Source: Jiella marina (GTDB taxonomy: Bacteria > Pseudomonadota > Alphaproteobacteria > Rhizobiales > Rhizobiaceae). Taken from it: a DNA stretch of 64,000 bases. The DNA lies in the NCBI RefSeq assembly GCF_024359545.1, contig NZ_JAKQZG010000007.1, positions 124,001 through 188,000 of the forward strand. Direction: 5' to 3'. A model generated the notes under the pieces. The model worked only from the letters and a program-made list of their open reading frames with translations. It was not told where the DNA came from and searched no databases. Below are positions 1 through 10,500 of the stretch, piece after piece. The first letter of the stretch is position 1. Each line of letters begins with the position of its first letter. The position numbers and the translations under genes are program-made.

Positions 1-435
1 CGGGGCGATGACGGGCTGGGGCCCGCCTTCGCCGCCCGGATCGAGGCGCGGCGCCTGGCCGGCCTGAGTGTCGATGCCGACTATCAGTTGACGGTGGAAC
101 ATGCTCTGGCGGTCGCGGAGGCGGACGGCGTGGTCTTCGTGGATGCTTCGCTGGAGAGGAGTGAGCCCTTCTTCTTCGCTCCGGTAAAGCCCGCCGAGAC
201 CGCGAGTATCGCCAGTCACAGCCTCAGCCCGGCAGCTGTTCTCTCCCTTGCCGGGACCCTTTACGGTCGCGCACCCGAAGCCTTTGTGCTCGGCATTTCC
301 GGATCCGTCTTCGGCGACGTCCGAGAGGGGCTGAGCGAAGAGGCACGGCACAACATCGATAGCGCCGAGGCGTTCTTCTGTCAGTGGTATTCCGAGTTTT
401 GCAGCGAACAGGACGGTGGCTCGGGATCAGGGTAG
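1..435 (+). CDS. Hydrogenase maturation protease, 3' part (5' end outside window)
   Basis: The reading frame is open from the first base to the TAG at 433-435 (144 residues). It begins with RGDDGLGPAF, matching the conserved G-N-x-x-x-x-D-[DE]-G-x-G motif near the N-terminus of HyaD/HupD/HoxW-type peptidases; the following VFVDAS fits the second conserved acidic strand. These nickel-dependent endopeptidases clip the C-terminal extension of the [NiFe]-hydrogenase large subunit after metal insertion. Only about the first ten residues appear to be missing. hypC and hypA follow on the opposite strand, which supports a hydrogenase locus extending to the left. The C-terminus is Gly/Ser-rich and unremarkable. 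The exact subfamily cannot be told from this fragment. Confidence 0.85.
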   Translation, partial: RGDDGLGPAFAARIEARRLAGLSVDADYQLTVEHALAVAEADGVVFVDASLERSEPFFFAPVKPAETASIASHSLSPAAVLSLAGTLYGRAPEAFVLGISGSVFGDVREGLSEEARHNIDSAEAFFCQWYSEFCSEQDGGSGSG

Positions 436-478
436 GGCGACCGCTCCGATCATGGCATGGTCAGCGGCATTCGCCGGG

Positions 479-730
479 TCATGGCGCGCCTTCGGCTGTG
501 TCTCCGGGCGCTCCCAGCATCCCGGCCTCCGCCATCAGCGCGAGCGTCCGCCCGGCCTCCTCTGCGCTGAGCTTTTCCAGCGCGTAGCCGGCATGGACCA
601 GGAGGTGGTCGCCGACCGCGACGTCATCGAGCAGCGCCGTGGAAACCGGCTTGGCAACGCCCTCGATCGAGACAATGGCGACCGCATTGTCTTCAAGCCT
701 TTCCACCCGGGCCGGGATGGCGACACACAT
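479..730 (-). CDS. hypC: Hydrogenase assembly chaperone HypC/HupF family
   Basis: This 83-residue protein starts MCVAIPARVERLEDN, the HypC signature: the cysteine at position 2 is used with HypD to carry the Fe(CN)2CO unit and to hold the immature large subunit. The ATG at 728-730 is chosen because Cys2 must follow the initiator Met and because a GGAG-type ribosome site (AGGAG) lies about ten bases upstream; the longer open frame would bury this signature. It is 40 bases downstream of hypA on the same strand, so the two are probably co-transcribed, and it converges with the hydrogenase protease gene with 43 bases between the stop codons. Confidence 0.9.
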   Translation of the reverse strand: MCVAIPARVERLEDNAVAIVSIEGVAKPVSTALLDDVAVGDHLLVHAGYALEKLSAEEAGRTLALMAEAGMLGAPGDTAEGAP

Positions 731-770
731 GGCTGCGCTCCTGTTTCTCCTCGACCTTTGACCCGGACCG

Positions 771-1112
771 TCAATCGACCTCCAGGTCGCGGATCCGCAG
801 TTCGGTCCCTCCGGTGACCTGCAACTGATGCGATCCGCAGACCGGACAGAGATCATACCGGTTTTCGAGCGGCACCGTCTGGCTGCAGCTCATGCACCAG
901 GCGGCGCCCGGCGGTTCGAAGATCTCGAGCACGGCGCCTTCGGCAACCGAAGACCGGGTGACGACATCGAAGCCGAACCGCAGCGCCTCGATCTCGACAC
1001 CCGAAAAGGGGCCAACCTCCAGCCGGACACGTCTGACGCGGGAAAAAGCCTGCTCTTTCGCCTGATCCTCGATGATCGACAGGATTCCTTCGCAGATCGA
1101 CAGTTCATGCAT
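771..1112 (-). CDS. hypA: Hydrogenase nickel-insertion protein HypA
   Basis: The protein has 113 residues, the usual HypA length. It starts MHELSIC; His2 is the known nickel ligand, which fixes the start at 1112 rather than the longer frame. Two zinc-ribbon pairs, CMSC and CPVC, lie in the C-terminal half as expected. HypA delivers Ni2+ together with HypB to the hydrogenase large subunit in the cytoplasm. hypC follows after 40 bases. hypB, hypD, hypE and hypF are not in the window and presumably lie elsewhere. The hyp pair runs opposite to the hydrogenase protease, so it has its own promoter in 1113-1313 or is read through from the AraC gene. Confidence 0.92.
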   Translation of the reverse strand: MHELSICEGILSIIEDQAKEQAFSRVRRVRLEVGPFSGVEIEALRFGFDVVTRSSVAEGAVLEIFEPPGAAWCMSCSQTVPLENRYDLCPVCGSHQLQVTGGTELRIRDLEVD

Positions 1113-1284
1113 CGCCGTCCCCGTCGCTGTTGGAAACACTGCAGGTTTCGGACAGCTCGGACAAGGCCATCTTCGTTTCAACCCTTCCGACGCTTGAACG
1201 AAGGCATTCTCCCGCGAGGAGGATCGGGATGACCGAAAGGAGTCCGGACACAGGCTCTGCTCGCCCGAACGGCTCGAATACTCC

Positions 1285-1305
1285 CGGATCGAACATCTCG
1301 ATCCG
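1285..1305 (-). terminator. Hairpin after the AraC gene
   Basis: Perfect inverted repeat with 8-bp arms (CGGATCGA, 5-base loop, TCGATCCG), starting 8 bases after the stop codon of the AraC regulator on the minus strand. There is no clear T-run, so termination is likely but not certain. It would separate the regulator transcript from hypA. Confidence 0.5.
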
Positions 1306-1313
1306 CTGACAGA

Positions 1314-2354
1314 TCAACCTTTTTCCGTGCTTCGCAGCCAATCCAGAAAGGTGAAATCCTTGGTGGAAGGCACAACGCCATGCTGGGCCGCCGCGCGGGC
1401 TTCGCTGGGGTTACACCCGTACCGAGCGGAAAACTGGCGGTAGAACGAGCTGAGGTTCGTAAAGCCATACTCGTAGGCCACGACGCCGATAGGCTTCGTG
1501 TTCGCCTGCTGTGACAATGCATCGTAACAGGCTGCAAGTCGACGATTGCGGATATAGGTGGCGACGCCGCCCTGCTGCTCGAAGAGATAGTAGAGCTGGC
1601 GTCTCGAGACTCCGATGCTCGCGCAGATCCTATCGGGCACGAGTTCGGGCGATTTCAGATTGGCATTGATGTACCGACGGGCGCGATCGAACTGAACCGC
1701 GTCGACCGGCGCCTTCGCCGCTTCCTGCGCCGTTGGCGTATGCGCGATCATCGCTCGCAGCAGATGCCCGAACGCCTCGCTGACGGAGCGCGCGTCCTCC
1801 GTTGTCAGACCCTCGGCCCGATGGGCAAGGGAAACCACGAAGTCCCTGACGATCTGGGACATCGGTCCCTGGACCAGTCGGTGCGCCGCGCTGTCGAGGT
1901 GATCCGCAATATCCCAGAAATCGTCCCGGCTGAAGAAGATGCCGCTGTAATTGGTCTTGTCCATCAAGCCGGAAAACGGGCTGGCATAGGAATGGAGCAT
2001 CAGCTCGCCGGTCGATATCCTGAATTCGGCATCCTGGCTTTCGTAGCCCACAGGCCCCTTCGTGAGGGCACTCAGGCACCAGTGGTCGAATCCGGATCGG
2101 CGCTGGATTTCGCGCGTGTATCTGAAATCCATCGGCGAAAGCTGAAAGGAGGTCAGCTGCAACTTGCCCAGATGGTAGGAGGCCGAACTCGCCTCGAAGC
2201 CTTCGGCAGGTGCCGTGACCGGTTTCAGATCACACATGGACGAGGTGAATTCAGCCCAGGCGTCGAACTGATGCCGCGTGTCCAAGCCCGCTGTCGAGAA
2301 TTTCAGGCTGGGAACGCGCTTGTGGTCGTCGACCAGCGTCTCGCGCAATTTCAT
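1314..2354 (-). CDS. AraC-family transcriptional regulator
   Basis: 346 residues. The N-terminal ~200 residues resemble the AraC-binding-like sensor type (PF14525-like), with a run such as DFRYTREIQRRSGFDHWCLS. The C-terminal ~100 residues contain the two helix-turn-helix units of AraC proteins: a first one around CASIGVSRRQLYYLF and a second ending YEYGFTNLSSFYRQFSARYG. The start at 2354 is chosen because GGAAA lies 9 bases upstream; an in-frame ATG at 2387 lacks a ribosome site. The target is unknown. The nearest candidates are its own promoter, which carries a 13-bp palindrome, and the BASS transporter gene just upstream on the same strand. Confidence 0.85.
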   Translation of the reverse strand: MKLRETLVDDHKRVPSLKFSTAGLDTRHQFDAWAEFTSSMCDLKPVTAPAEGFEASSASYHLGKLQLTSFQLSPMDFRYTREIQRRSGFDHWCLSALTKGPVGYESQDAEFRISTGELMLHSYASPFSGLMDKTNYSGIFFSRDDFWDIADHLDSAAHRLVQGPMSQIVRDFVVSLAHRAEGLTTEDARSVSEAFGHLLRAMIAHTPTAQEAAKAPVDAVQFDRARRYINANLKSPELVPDRICASIGVSRRQLYYLFEQQGGVATYIRNRRLAACYDALSQQANTKPIGVVAYEYGFTNLSSFYRQFSARYGCNPSEARAAAQHGVVPSTKDFTFLDWLRSTEKG

Positions 2355-2425
2355 GGTGCATTTTCCATGGTATGTCCTCGTAATCATTCTGCGCGGGTTG
2401 GTGGCGAATGAAAAGCACCGATGCA

Positions 2426-2438
2426 GGTTAGCCTAACC
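2426..2438. promoter_or_regulatory. Palindrome upstream of the AraC gene
   Basis: GGTTAGCCTAACC is a perfect 5-bp inverted repeat with a 3-base centre, about 72 bases before the AraC start codon. It is placed where an operator could act on the regulator's own transcription. No experimental support. Confidence 0.35.
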
Positions 2439-2530
2439 AAGGCATGCTGCGTGCGACGCACTTTCCGACAGGTGCTTCTCGTTTCTCCTCGGGTCCGGGC
2501 GCGGCGATACGGTTTTGGATCGTACCCTCC

Positions 2531-3424
2531 TCAAGAAACCGTCCCGCTGACGTTGCTGGTCCTTGGTGTTCGCGACTGGCCTCGCCTCCACAAGACGAAT
2601 GGCAGGGTGAGCAGCCAGGCGGTGATCGAGTAGACGACGGCTGGTAGCGTCGTTGCCGGGAGTCCGCCGTCGGCACCGACCACCATCAATCCGACCGCGA
2701 TGGCCAGAGCCCCGTTCTGGGTTCCCGACTCGATCGCGATGGATGTGGCATCCATCGGCTTCAGGCCCGCGAGGGACGCGCTTGCCAATCCAATCGCGAG
2801 AAGCAGCGCATTCAAGGAGACGAGCGCCGGCCCCAGAGTTCGAAGATTGGACGCGAACGCATCCCAGTTCGCCACGAGCGCGGCGACGATCAGCAGGAGA
2901 AAGAGCAGGAAGGCGAGGCGCGAGATCCACGGCGATGATTTCCGGACCAGGCGGGGGGAGAAGCGCCTCAAGGCCATTCCCAGGCCGACGGGCACGGCCG
3001 TCAACACGAAGACCTTCCCTCCGAGCGTGGCGACATGGATCGACGCCGCTTCGGCTCCGAGAAAGTGAGCCGCACTGGCTGCGACGACGAGGGGTAGCGT
3101 GATCACCGACACGAGCGAAATGACAGCCGTCAGCGAGATCGAGAGAGCCACGTTCCCGCCAGCGAACTGGCTTGCCGCGTTCGACAGGACACCGCCCGGG
3201 CAGGCTGCGAGGATCATCAATCCGAGAGCCATTTCGCCGTTCAGGCCAAACAGCTTTGCCAGCACGAAAGCGGTCACCGGCACGACAATCATCTGGTTGA
3301 ACGCGCCGATCGCAAAGCCTCGTGGCTGCACGAACACCAGCCAGAAGTCCGCCGGCCGCAGCCCGAGGCCGAGCGAGAACATGATCACGGCCAGAATGAC
3401 CGGCAGGACGATTTCGATGAGCAT
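2531..3424 (-). CDS. BASS-family (bile acid:sodium symporter-like) transporter
   Basis: 297 residues, almost entirely hydrophobic, with about nine to ten membrane segments. ILAACPGGVLSNAASQFAGG is the conserved CPGG(x)SN region of the BASS/SBF family, and ESGTQNGALAIAV matches the conserved E-[SG]-x-x-N motif of its second half. Members import bile acids, pantoate, pyruvate or other organic anions with sodium; the substrate here cannot be deduced. The ATG at 3424 is preferred over an upstream in-frame TTG at 3448. It lies 176 bases upstream of the AraC regulator on the same strand, so the two may be linked. Confidence 0.88.
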   Translation of the reverse strand: MLIEIVLPVILAVIMFSLGLGLRPADFWLVFVQPRGFAIGAFNQMIVVPVTAFVLAKLFGLNGEMALGLMILAACPGGVLSNAASQFAGGNVALSISLTAVISLVSVITLPLVVAASAAHFLGAEAASIHVATLGGKVFVLTAVPVGLGMALRRFSPRLVRKSSPWISRLAFLLFLLLIVAALVANWDAFASNLRTLGPALVSLNALLLAIGLASASLAGLKPMDATSIAIESGTQNGALAIAVGLMVVGADGGLPATTLPAVVYSITAWLLTLPFVLWRRGQSRTPRTSNVSGTVS

Positions 3425-4097
3425 GGCTTTCAGACCTGAAATTCCCAAGGATGAAGCAAAAAGAGCCTGCGCCTATCGCGTCTTGCCACGCCTGAAGAGC
3501 CGTATTGGCCATTTTGCCACCTGTTTCCCTTGCGTTGATCCGCGTTGAGCGACGGCAGGCCTTTCCGCCGACATTCGGCCCGCCGGAAAGACGTCGCTCT
3601 CTTTCGACAGAAGGCGCAGTCGGTCTGACGATCGCGATCGGCTCCTCAACCAGCCCGCGACTCCCAGATCGTGCACATGATTTCGCATTCCGTGCAATCT
3701 CGTCTCGAGACCGTTGTTAATGACGGCAAGGGGAGGCAAGCTTCCCTTGCGAAATATCCGTCGCCGGAGGGGACCCTCGGTCGCTCCCAACATGCAAATC
3801 GGGGCGAAGGGTAGCGAGCCTTGGCACCCCCTCCGGCAGAATGAGGCCCTTCCCGGCCGCTCGAAACGATACGGCGTCCAGAGAGAGATCGACCCCAGCC
3901 CGGAAGCGCTTGCTCCCGGTGCGCTCGGTCGCGCCTGCATCGTCACGACCATGCAACCGGTGGCGCTTGCCACAAGTCCCGAACGGAAGACGACAATGCC
4001 AGACACAATGTTCGAACGGCATGCCATGCAGGCAGCCGGTGAGACAGACACGATCATCGGTGCGGCAGGCATCGACCGCTGGTCGATCAGGCCGGAC
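3425..4097. other. Non-coding region with one inverted repeat
   Basis: No open frame here resembles a protein I recognise. A 7-bp inverted repeat (GCAAGGG at 3726-3732, CCCTTGC at 3744-3750) is the only clear structure. The last part (from about 3996) is open in the same frame as the decayed RTX 3' end that follows, so it may be further eroded remnant, but I cannot align it to the intact gene. Confidence 0.5.
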
Positions 4098-4360
4098 GAC
4101 ACGCTCACCGACAGCGTCAACCTCTGTACCTCCTTCTGCAAGAGTGGCTTCGGACAGGGCGTCATCGCCGAATTCGAAGAGCTCGACGATTGCAAGAAGA
4201 TCGACCTGTCCGCTGTGACGCACGTCACAGACCGAACCGACCTTCCCGTCGATCATCCCTGACAGCCGGCGCCGATGCCGTGATCACCGATCGGGCGAAC
4301 ACGATCACGCTCAACGATGTGAGCATTGCCGATCTCGACGCGAACGTCTTCGTCTTCCGA
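4098..4360 (+). pseudogene. Decayed 3' end of an RTX-type calcium-binding protein gene
   Basis: This stretch matches the last ~75 codons of the large RTX gene (11630-11888). It encodes DTLTD, GFGQ, then EFEELDDCKKIDLSAVT against the intact EFEEFNNFEKIDLSAVT. At about 4258-4262 there is a TGA plus a one-base deletion; in the shifted frame the match resumes as GADAVITDRANTITLNDVSI and ends with DANVFVF. The intact stop TGA is CGA here (4358-4360). Similarity continues into the non-coding sequence after the stop, including the terminator. It is therefore a dead copy of the 3' end of the neighbouring gene, left by an old tandem duplication or recombination, and not a short gene. Confidence 0.88.
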
Positions 4361-4389
4361 CGAACGATCGTCTCGCTCCCAAAGGCCTC

Positions 4390-4420
4390 CAGAGCGGAGT
4401 CATGGCGAACGGTTTCGCAT
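4390..4420 (+). other. Eroded copy of the RTX gene terminator
   Basis: AGAGCGGAGTC followed by ATGGCGAACG repeats the left arm and loop of the hairpin at 11918-11948. The right arm has diverged, so the stem is largely broken. It shows that the duplication covered the coding end and its terminator. Confidence 0.6.
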
Positions 4421-4517
4421 GATCCCGCCTCCATTCGGCTGCGGTCGGTCCGCCTGCAGCTTCCTGAAGAACGGGCGCCGTCATCTGTGCGCCAGGAACC
4501 CTTGAACGGAGACGAAC

Positions 4518-7500
4518 ATGTCTGAGACCAATTCCGTGCAGAATGCGGCCGCGGCGGCGACCACGATCACCGGCGCAACCGGAAATGCCGAAACGCCCGT
4601 CAGCACCACAGTGGCCGAGGCGGCCTTCGATCCGAGCATCACGCTGCTGCCGGCTGGCGGCTGGATTGCCGTCTGGACTGCGGACAACGAAGAATCAGGC
4701 AACGAGTTCAGCCGCACGCTTTTTCAGCGCTTCGATGCCAGCGGCAACCCGGTCGGACCGGAAACGCAAGTTGGCGATCCGGACGCCTTCTATTCTAACA
4801 CGTCGGCCGTGCCGCTTGCCGATGGCGGTTGGATGATCATTCACGATCGTGGCGACATCGTGCAGCAACGCTTCGACGCCGACGGCAACGCGGTGGGCGG
4901 CGAAACGCAGATTAACACGGTCAGCGGCGATCTTCGCGGTGCGACTGCAACCGCGCTCGAGGACGGAGGCTGGGTCGTCGCCTGGCATAGAAATGGATTC
5001 AACGAACAGGTGTTCCAGCAGGTTTTTGATGCAGAAGGCAATGCGGTCGGTGGCGAAGTCCACGTCAACACGACCACATCGGGCCGGCACTTCGTGAATG
5101 ATATCGAAGCCCTGCCCGATGGGGGCTGGGTTGTCGTGTGGAACGTAGGCGGCGGTATCGGCAACGTGGAGCAGCAGCGCTTTGATGCGAATGGCGATCC
5201 GGTGGGCGGCGAGACCCAGGTCAACTCCATTGCTGGTGGACCCAACTCCAACCCTACAGTCACAGCCCTTGCCGATGGTGGCTGGGTGGTGACGTGGGCT
5301 GACCCGGACGGCGACCAGAACGGTATCTTTCAGCAGCGCTATGACAGCGACGGCGATGCCGTCGGCTCCCAGACCGGGGTCAACACCACAACGGCCAGCT
5401 TCCAGAGCACACCCGAGGTCACGGGACTGCCCGATGGCGGCTGGGTCGTCGTCTGGCACTCGGGAGGCAACCAGGACGGCGTCTACATGCAGCGTTTCGC
5501 CGCGAACGGCGATCCCGTCGGAACGGAAACCCTCGTCAATGTGACGACCGAAGGAAGTCAGAGAGACGCTTCGGTCACAGCACTGGACGGCGTCGGCTGG
5601 GTTGTCACTTGGAGGTCGACGGATCCGGACACCTTCGATGACGTGGTCATGCAGCGCGTCTTTGCCGCCGACATCGAGGGGACGGACGGCAACGACGTCA
5701 TCGACGGCACCGTGTTCGACGAGGCCATTTTCGGCCTGGGCGGCGACGACACGATCGACGGCGGCGAGGGCGACGATACAGTCGAGGGCGGCGCCGGCGC
5801 CGACGACATGGACGGCGGCGAGGGCATCGACACGCTGAGCTATGCCGGCTCGGCGCAGGGCGTCGTCGTCCGGCTGAGCGACGGGACCGCGACCGGCGGC
5901 GACGCTGCGGGCGATACATTCGTGAATTTCGAGAACCTTACCGGGTCCGCGCATGACGACACGCTTGCGGGCACCACAGGCGCGAACGTGCTCAGCGGCG
6001 GCGCGGGAAACGACACCCTGATCGGTCTGGGCGGTGCAGACTTCCTCCATGGCGGGGAAGGCAACGATACCTTCGACATCCTTCCGACGGAAGATTTCGC
6101 CGGCGCCACGATGGACGGCGGCGCCGGCAGCGACCGGCTCCTGCTCCGGACGGCGGATGACGTGCAGAATGCATATGACCTGACCGGCACCAGTTTTCTC
6201 TCGATTGAGGAAATCGAATTCGCAGCGGATACAGGGGGCTTTGATGAGAATATCAAGACGGTCAGCCTTTCCGCCTCGCAGGTCGGCGGCGCCGGCCTGT
6301 CGAGCACGTTGCTCATCGACGGAAACGACAGCACGGACAAAAAGGATCTCATATCCATTGCAATGGGTGACGCTACCAGCCTCGACCTGTCGGGATGGAC
6401 ATTTCAGCAATGGGGCACCGTGGCCAATAATGGTGACGGAGAATTCATTACCATCACCGGCGACGGTGACGCGGAGACGATCACCGGCAGTTCCGAGCGC
6501 GACGTGATCGACGGCGGCGCGGGCGACGACACGATCGACGGCGGAGGCGGCAACGACACGCTCGATGGCGGCGACGGCAATGACATCCTGATCGGCGATC
6601 AAATCAGCAGCCTCTCGGTCGATGAAACAGTCGCGAACAATACCTTCGAGACCGCGCTCAACATCGACGATCCGGCGCTGTGGTCGACGTCCGAGAATCC
6701 GCTCGTCGGCGACTCCAGCGTGCCGCACACGACCCTCTTCGTCGAAGCCACCGAGGGAGAGTTCGAATTCTTCTCGGTCACGCTCGGCGCGGGAGAAACC
6801 ATCACGCTGGACGTCGATTTCGGTAACAATTCCTCGTTCGGCGGCAACGTCGACACCATGATCAGACTCTTCGCGCCGGACGGCAGCATCGTCGCAGACG
6901 ACGACGACAGCTCTACGAGCGACGGCGGTCTCGGCAGCACCAGCAGCCTGGATTCCTTCCTGACCTTCACCGCGACGGAGGCCGGCACCTATGTCTTCCA
7001 GATGCAGCAGTTCAGCGATCGAGAGTTCGACGCCGGGGAGGGCTTCGCCGTCAACGTCTCGGTGACAGGCCACGCCGCCACGGGCACGGCGACGTCCGGC
7101 GACGACGTGCTCGACGGCGGTGCCGGCGACGACCTTCTGATCGGCCTCGCGGGCAATGACACGCTGACCGGCGGTCAGGGCGACGACCAGCTCGAGGGAG
7201 GATCCGGAAACGACACGCTCAATGGCGGCGACGGCCTGGATACGGCCGCGTTCGAAGGCGCCGACGGGGTCGTCGTGGACCTTGTCGCGGGCACCGCGAC
7301 CGGTCAGGGCGACGACACGCTCATTGGCGTCGAGAACGTGATCGGCAGCGACAACGCCGACACGATCACCGGCGACGCCGGCGACAATGTCATCGAGGGC
7401 CGATCCGGCGACGATCTGATCGCCGGCCTCGGCGGCGCCGACACCATGAATGGCGGCAGCGGCATCGACACTCTGGACTATTCCGCTTCGGCAGACGGCG

Positions 7501-10500
7501 TCGAAGTCAACCTGAATGCGGGAACCGGTAGCGGCGGCGATGCCGAGGGCGATTCATTCTCCGGCTTCGAGAACGTGATCGGCAGCGACGGCGATGACGT
7601 CATTTCCGATCAAGCCAACTCCGGTGTCGTCAATATCATCGACGGAGGTCACGGCAATGACCGTCTCGTCAAGCTCAGCAACACGAGCGGTGGGAGCCAG
7701 GATATCTGGATCGGCGGCACCGGGACCGATACTTTCGTCTTCGACATTGATCCGGGCGAGAACACGCGCGTCATCGACCTCGCGCGGGGCATGATCACGG
7801 CCAATGGCGAAGCGCGCGACCTTCTGATCGGGATCGAGAACGTCGAGACCGGCGGCGGCAACGATATCGTCGGCAGCGGCCGCAACAACGTGCTGACGGC
7901 CATCGGCGATTTCGACAATGTCATTACGGGCGGCGGCGGCGCCGACACGATCGACGGCGGCGGCGGCAACGACACGGCGGACTACTCGACATCGTCGGGC
8001 GCCGTCGATGTCAGCCTTGCCCGCGGCACCGGGATCGGCGGCGATGCGCAGGGCGACACGCTGACCGGGATCGAGAACCTCGTCGGCTCGGCGCGCGGCG
8101 ACGTCCTGACCGGGGATGCCGGCGACAATGTTCTCGCCGGTCTCGCCGGCGGCGACGAACTCAATGGCGGCGAAGGCTCGGACACCGTCGACTATTCGGC
8201 GTCCGGCAGCGGCATCACCGTTGATCTGGCGGCCGGCACGGTCGCCGGCGGTCATGCCGAGGGCGACACGCTGACGGACATCGAGAACGTCATCGGCTCC
8301 GACAATGCCGACGACATCACCGGCGACGCCACCGACAATGTCATCGAGGGCGGCGCCGGTGGCGACACACTGTCCGGTGGCGACGGTACCGACACGCTCA
8401 GCTATGCCCGGTCGGCCGCCGGCGTGACGGTCGATCTCCTCAACCAGACCGTTTCCGGCGGCGACGCCGAGAACGACACCATATCGGGCTTCGAGAACGT
8501 CATCGGTTCCGACAACGCCGACACGATCACCGGCGACGCCGGCGACAACGAGATCGAGGCCGGCCTCGGTGACGACACGATCGACGGCGGGGACGGCATC
8601 GACACGGCCAGCTATGCCGGCGCTTCCGGCGGCGTCACGGTCGATCTGGAAGCAGGCACGTCCTCGGGCGCCGCCGGCGCCGATACGCTGACGAATACCG
8701 AGAATATCATCGGTTCGGCTTTCGACGATACGTTGACCGGCGACGGCGGCACCAATGTAATCGACGGCGGTGCCGGCAATGACCGGATTTTCGGCGGCTT
8801 AGGCCGCGACATGCTCTATGGCGGCGATGGCGATGACGTCCTCGGTTTCACAGGCACGAATGTTAACGACCCGATCGTACAGCTCGTCGACGGCGGCGCC
8901 GGCGTTGATACGCTCGACATTTCGGACTTGAACCTAGCTGCCTTAACAGTCGATCTGACGGCCGGTACTGTGACTGCAGGCGGGCTGGGCCCGGATGTGG
9001 TGGCCTCCCTGGTGTCCATCGAGAATGTCATCACCGGCGATGGCGACGATACGATCATTGGCGATGACAGCGACAACTTCTTCAAGCCGGGTCTTGGCGA
9101 CGACACTGTCGATGGCGGTGAGGGCAACGACACCGTCAGCTACGAGGGTTCGGGACCCGACCTGGTGATCGACCTGGCCGCCGGCACATCGACCGGCCGC
9201 GGAACGGACACGCTGATCTCGATCGAGAACGCAACCGGCGGCGGCGGCGCCGACACGATCTTCGGCGATGATGGCGCGAACGTGCTGATTGGCAACAACG
9301 GTGCGGATACTCTCGACGGGCGCGGCGGCGACGATACCCTCGATGGTGGAAACGGCAACGACACGATCACGCTCGGTGACGGCAACGACACCGCAACAGG
9401 GGGTGATGGCAACGATACCTTCATCCTGCAGGATCTGGGCTTCACCTCCTCGATCAACGGTGGAAACGGGGCCGACACGCTCGATCTCTCCGGCGCCAGT
9501 CAGGCTGTGATCTATCGCGATGATCAGGCAACGCTCGGCACCACCGTTGCCTCGGTGTCCTCCATCGAGACCGTCATCGGTACCGATTTCGACGACATCA
9601 TAACCGAGGTCGGAAACCTCAACGACGTCTTCGCCGGCGATGGCGACGATCTCGTGATCTTCGATCTCAGCGCGGGCTCTGACACCGTGGATGGCGGCGA
9701 CGGGATCGACACGCTCGATCTGAACCAGAACACGGAAACCGCCAATTTCACCATCGACCTCGCGGCCGGCACCTATACCACGGGAGGTTCCATCGACACC
9801 GTGGCCAATTTCGAGAACCTGATCTCCGGCGACGGCAACGACACGATCACCGGCACGGCCGGCGCCAACGTCATCGAGGGCCGCGGCGGCAACGACACGA
9901 TCAACGCCGGTGACGGCGACGACACGATCGAGGGCGGCGCGGGCGCAGATACGATCGATGGCGGCGACGGCATCGACACGCTGACCTATGCCAATTCGAG
10001 CGCCGCAGTCCGCACCCCCCTTTTCAACAGCAATGCGCTCAGCGGCGGCGACGCGGAAGGCGACCGGATCTCCAATATCGAGATCATCATTGGCTCCGCC
10101 TTCGGCGACAATCTGGAATCGGCCGGCGCAAGCGAACTGCATGGCGGCGACGGCAACGACACGCTCACCGCGCGCGGCAATATTGATCTCTTTGGCGACG
10201 AGGGTGACGACATCCTGTCCGTCCATCCGAACGGCAGTGGACGCCTCGCGGATGCGACCTTCGACGGCGGAGCAGGCAACGACACCCTCGACATCTTCAC
10301 CGACGGGGTCGAGGACTTCACAGACAATGCGCTCGTCTCGCTCGAGACGCTCAGTTTCAGGAACCTGAACGGCGATTCGTCCTTTTCCTTCACCGCCGAC
10401 CAGATCAACGGCTTCTCGACAATCAGCCTTCGTGATCGCGGCGGCTCCGGTGATCTTGCCATCCGGATCGCCATGGGCGACGCCGCCAGCCTCGACCTGT

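Noticed and set aside
3996-4262. Separate small gene starting MPDTMFERHAMQ
   Set aside because: Its second half is the decayed RTX 3' end with a disrupted frame, so I treat it as remnant.
4695-7073. 792-residue open frame on the minus strand inside the RTX gene (also long ones at 8943-10226 and 10500-12323)
   Set aside because: They are shadows of the repetitive, GC-rich Asp/Gly codons of the plus-strand gene; composition is low-complexity and no domain is recognisable.
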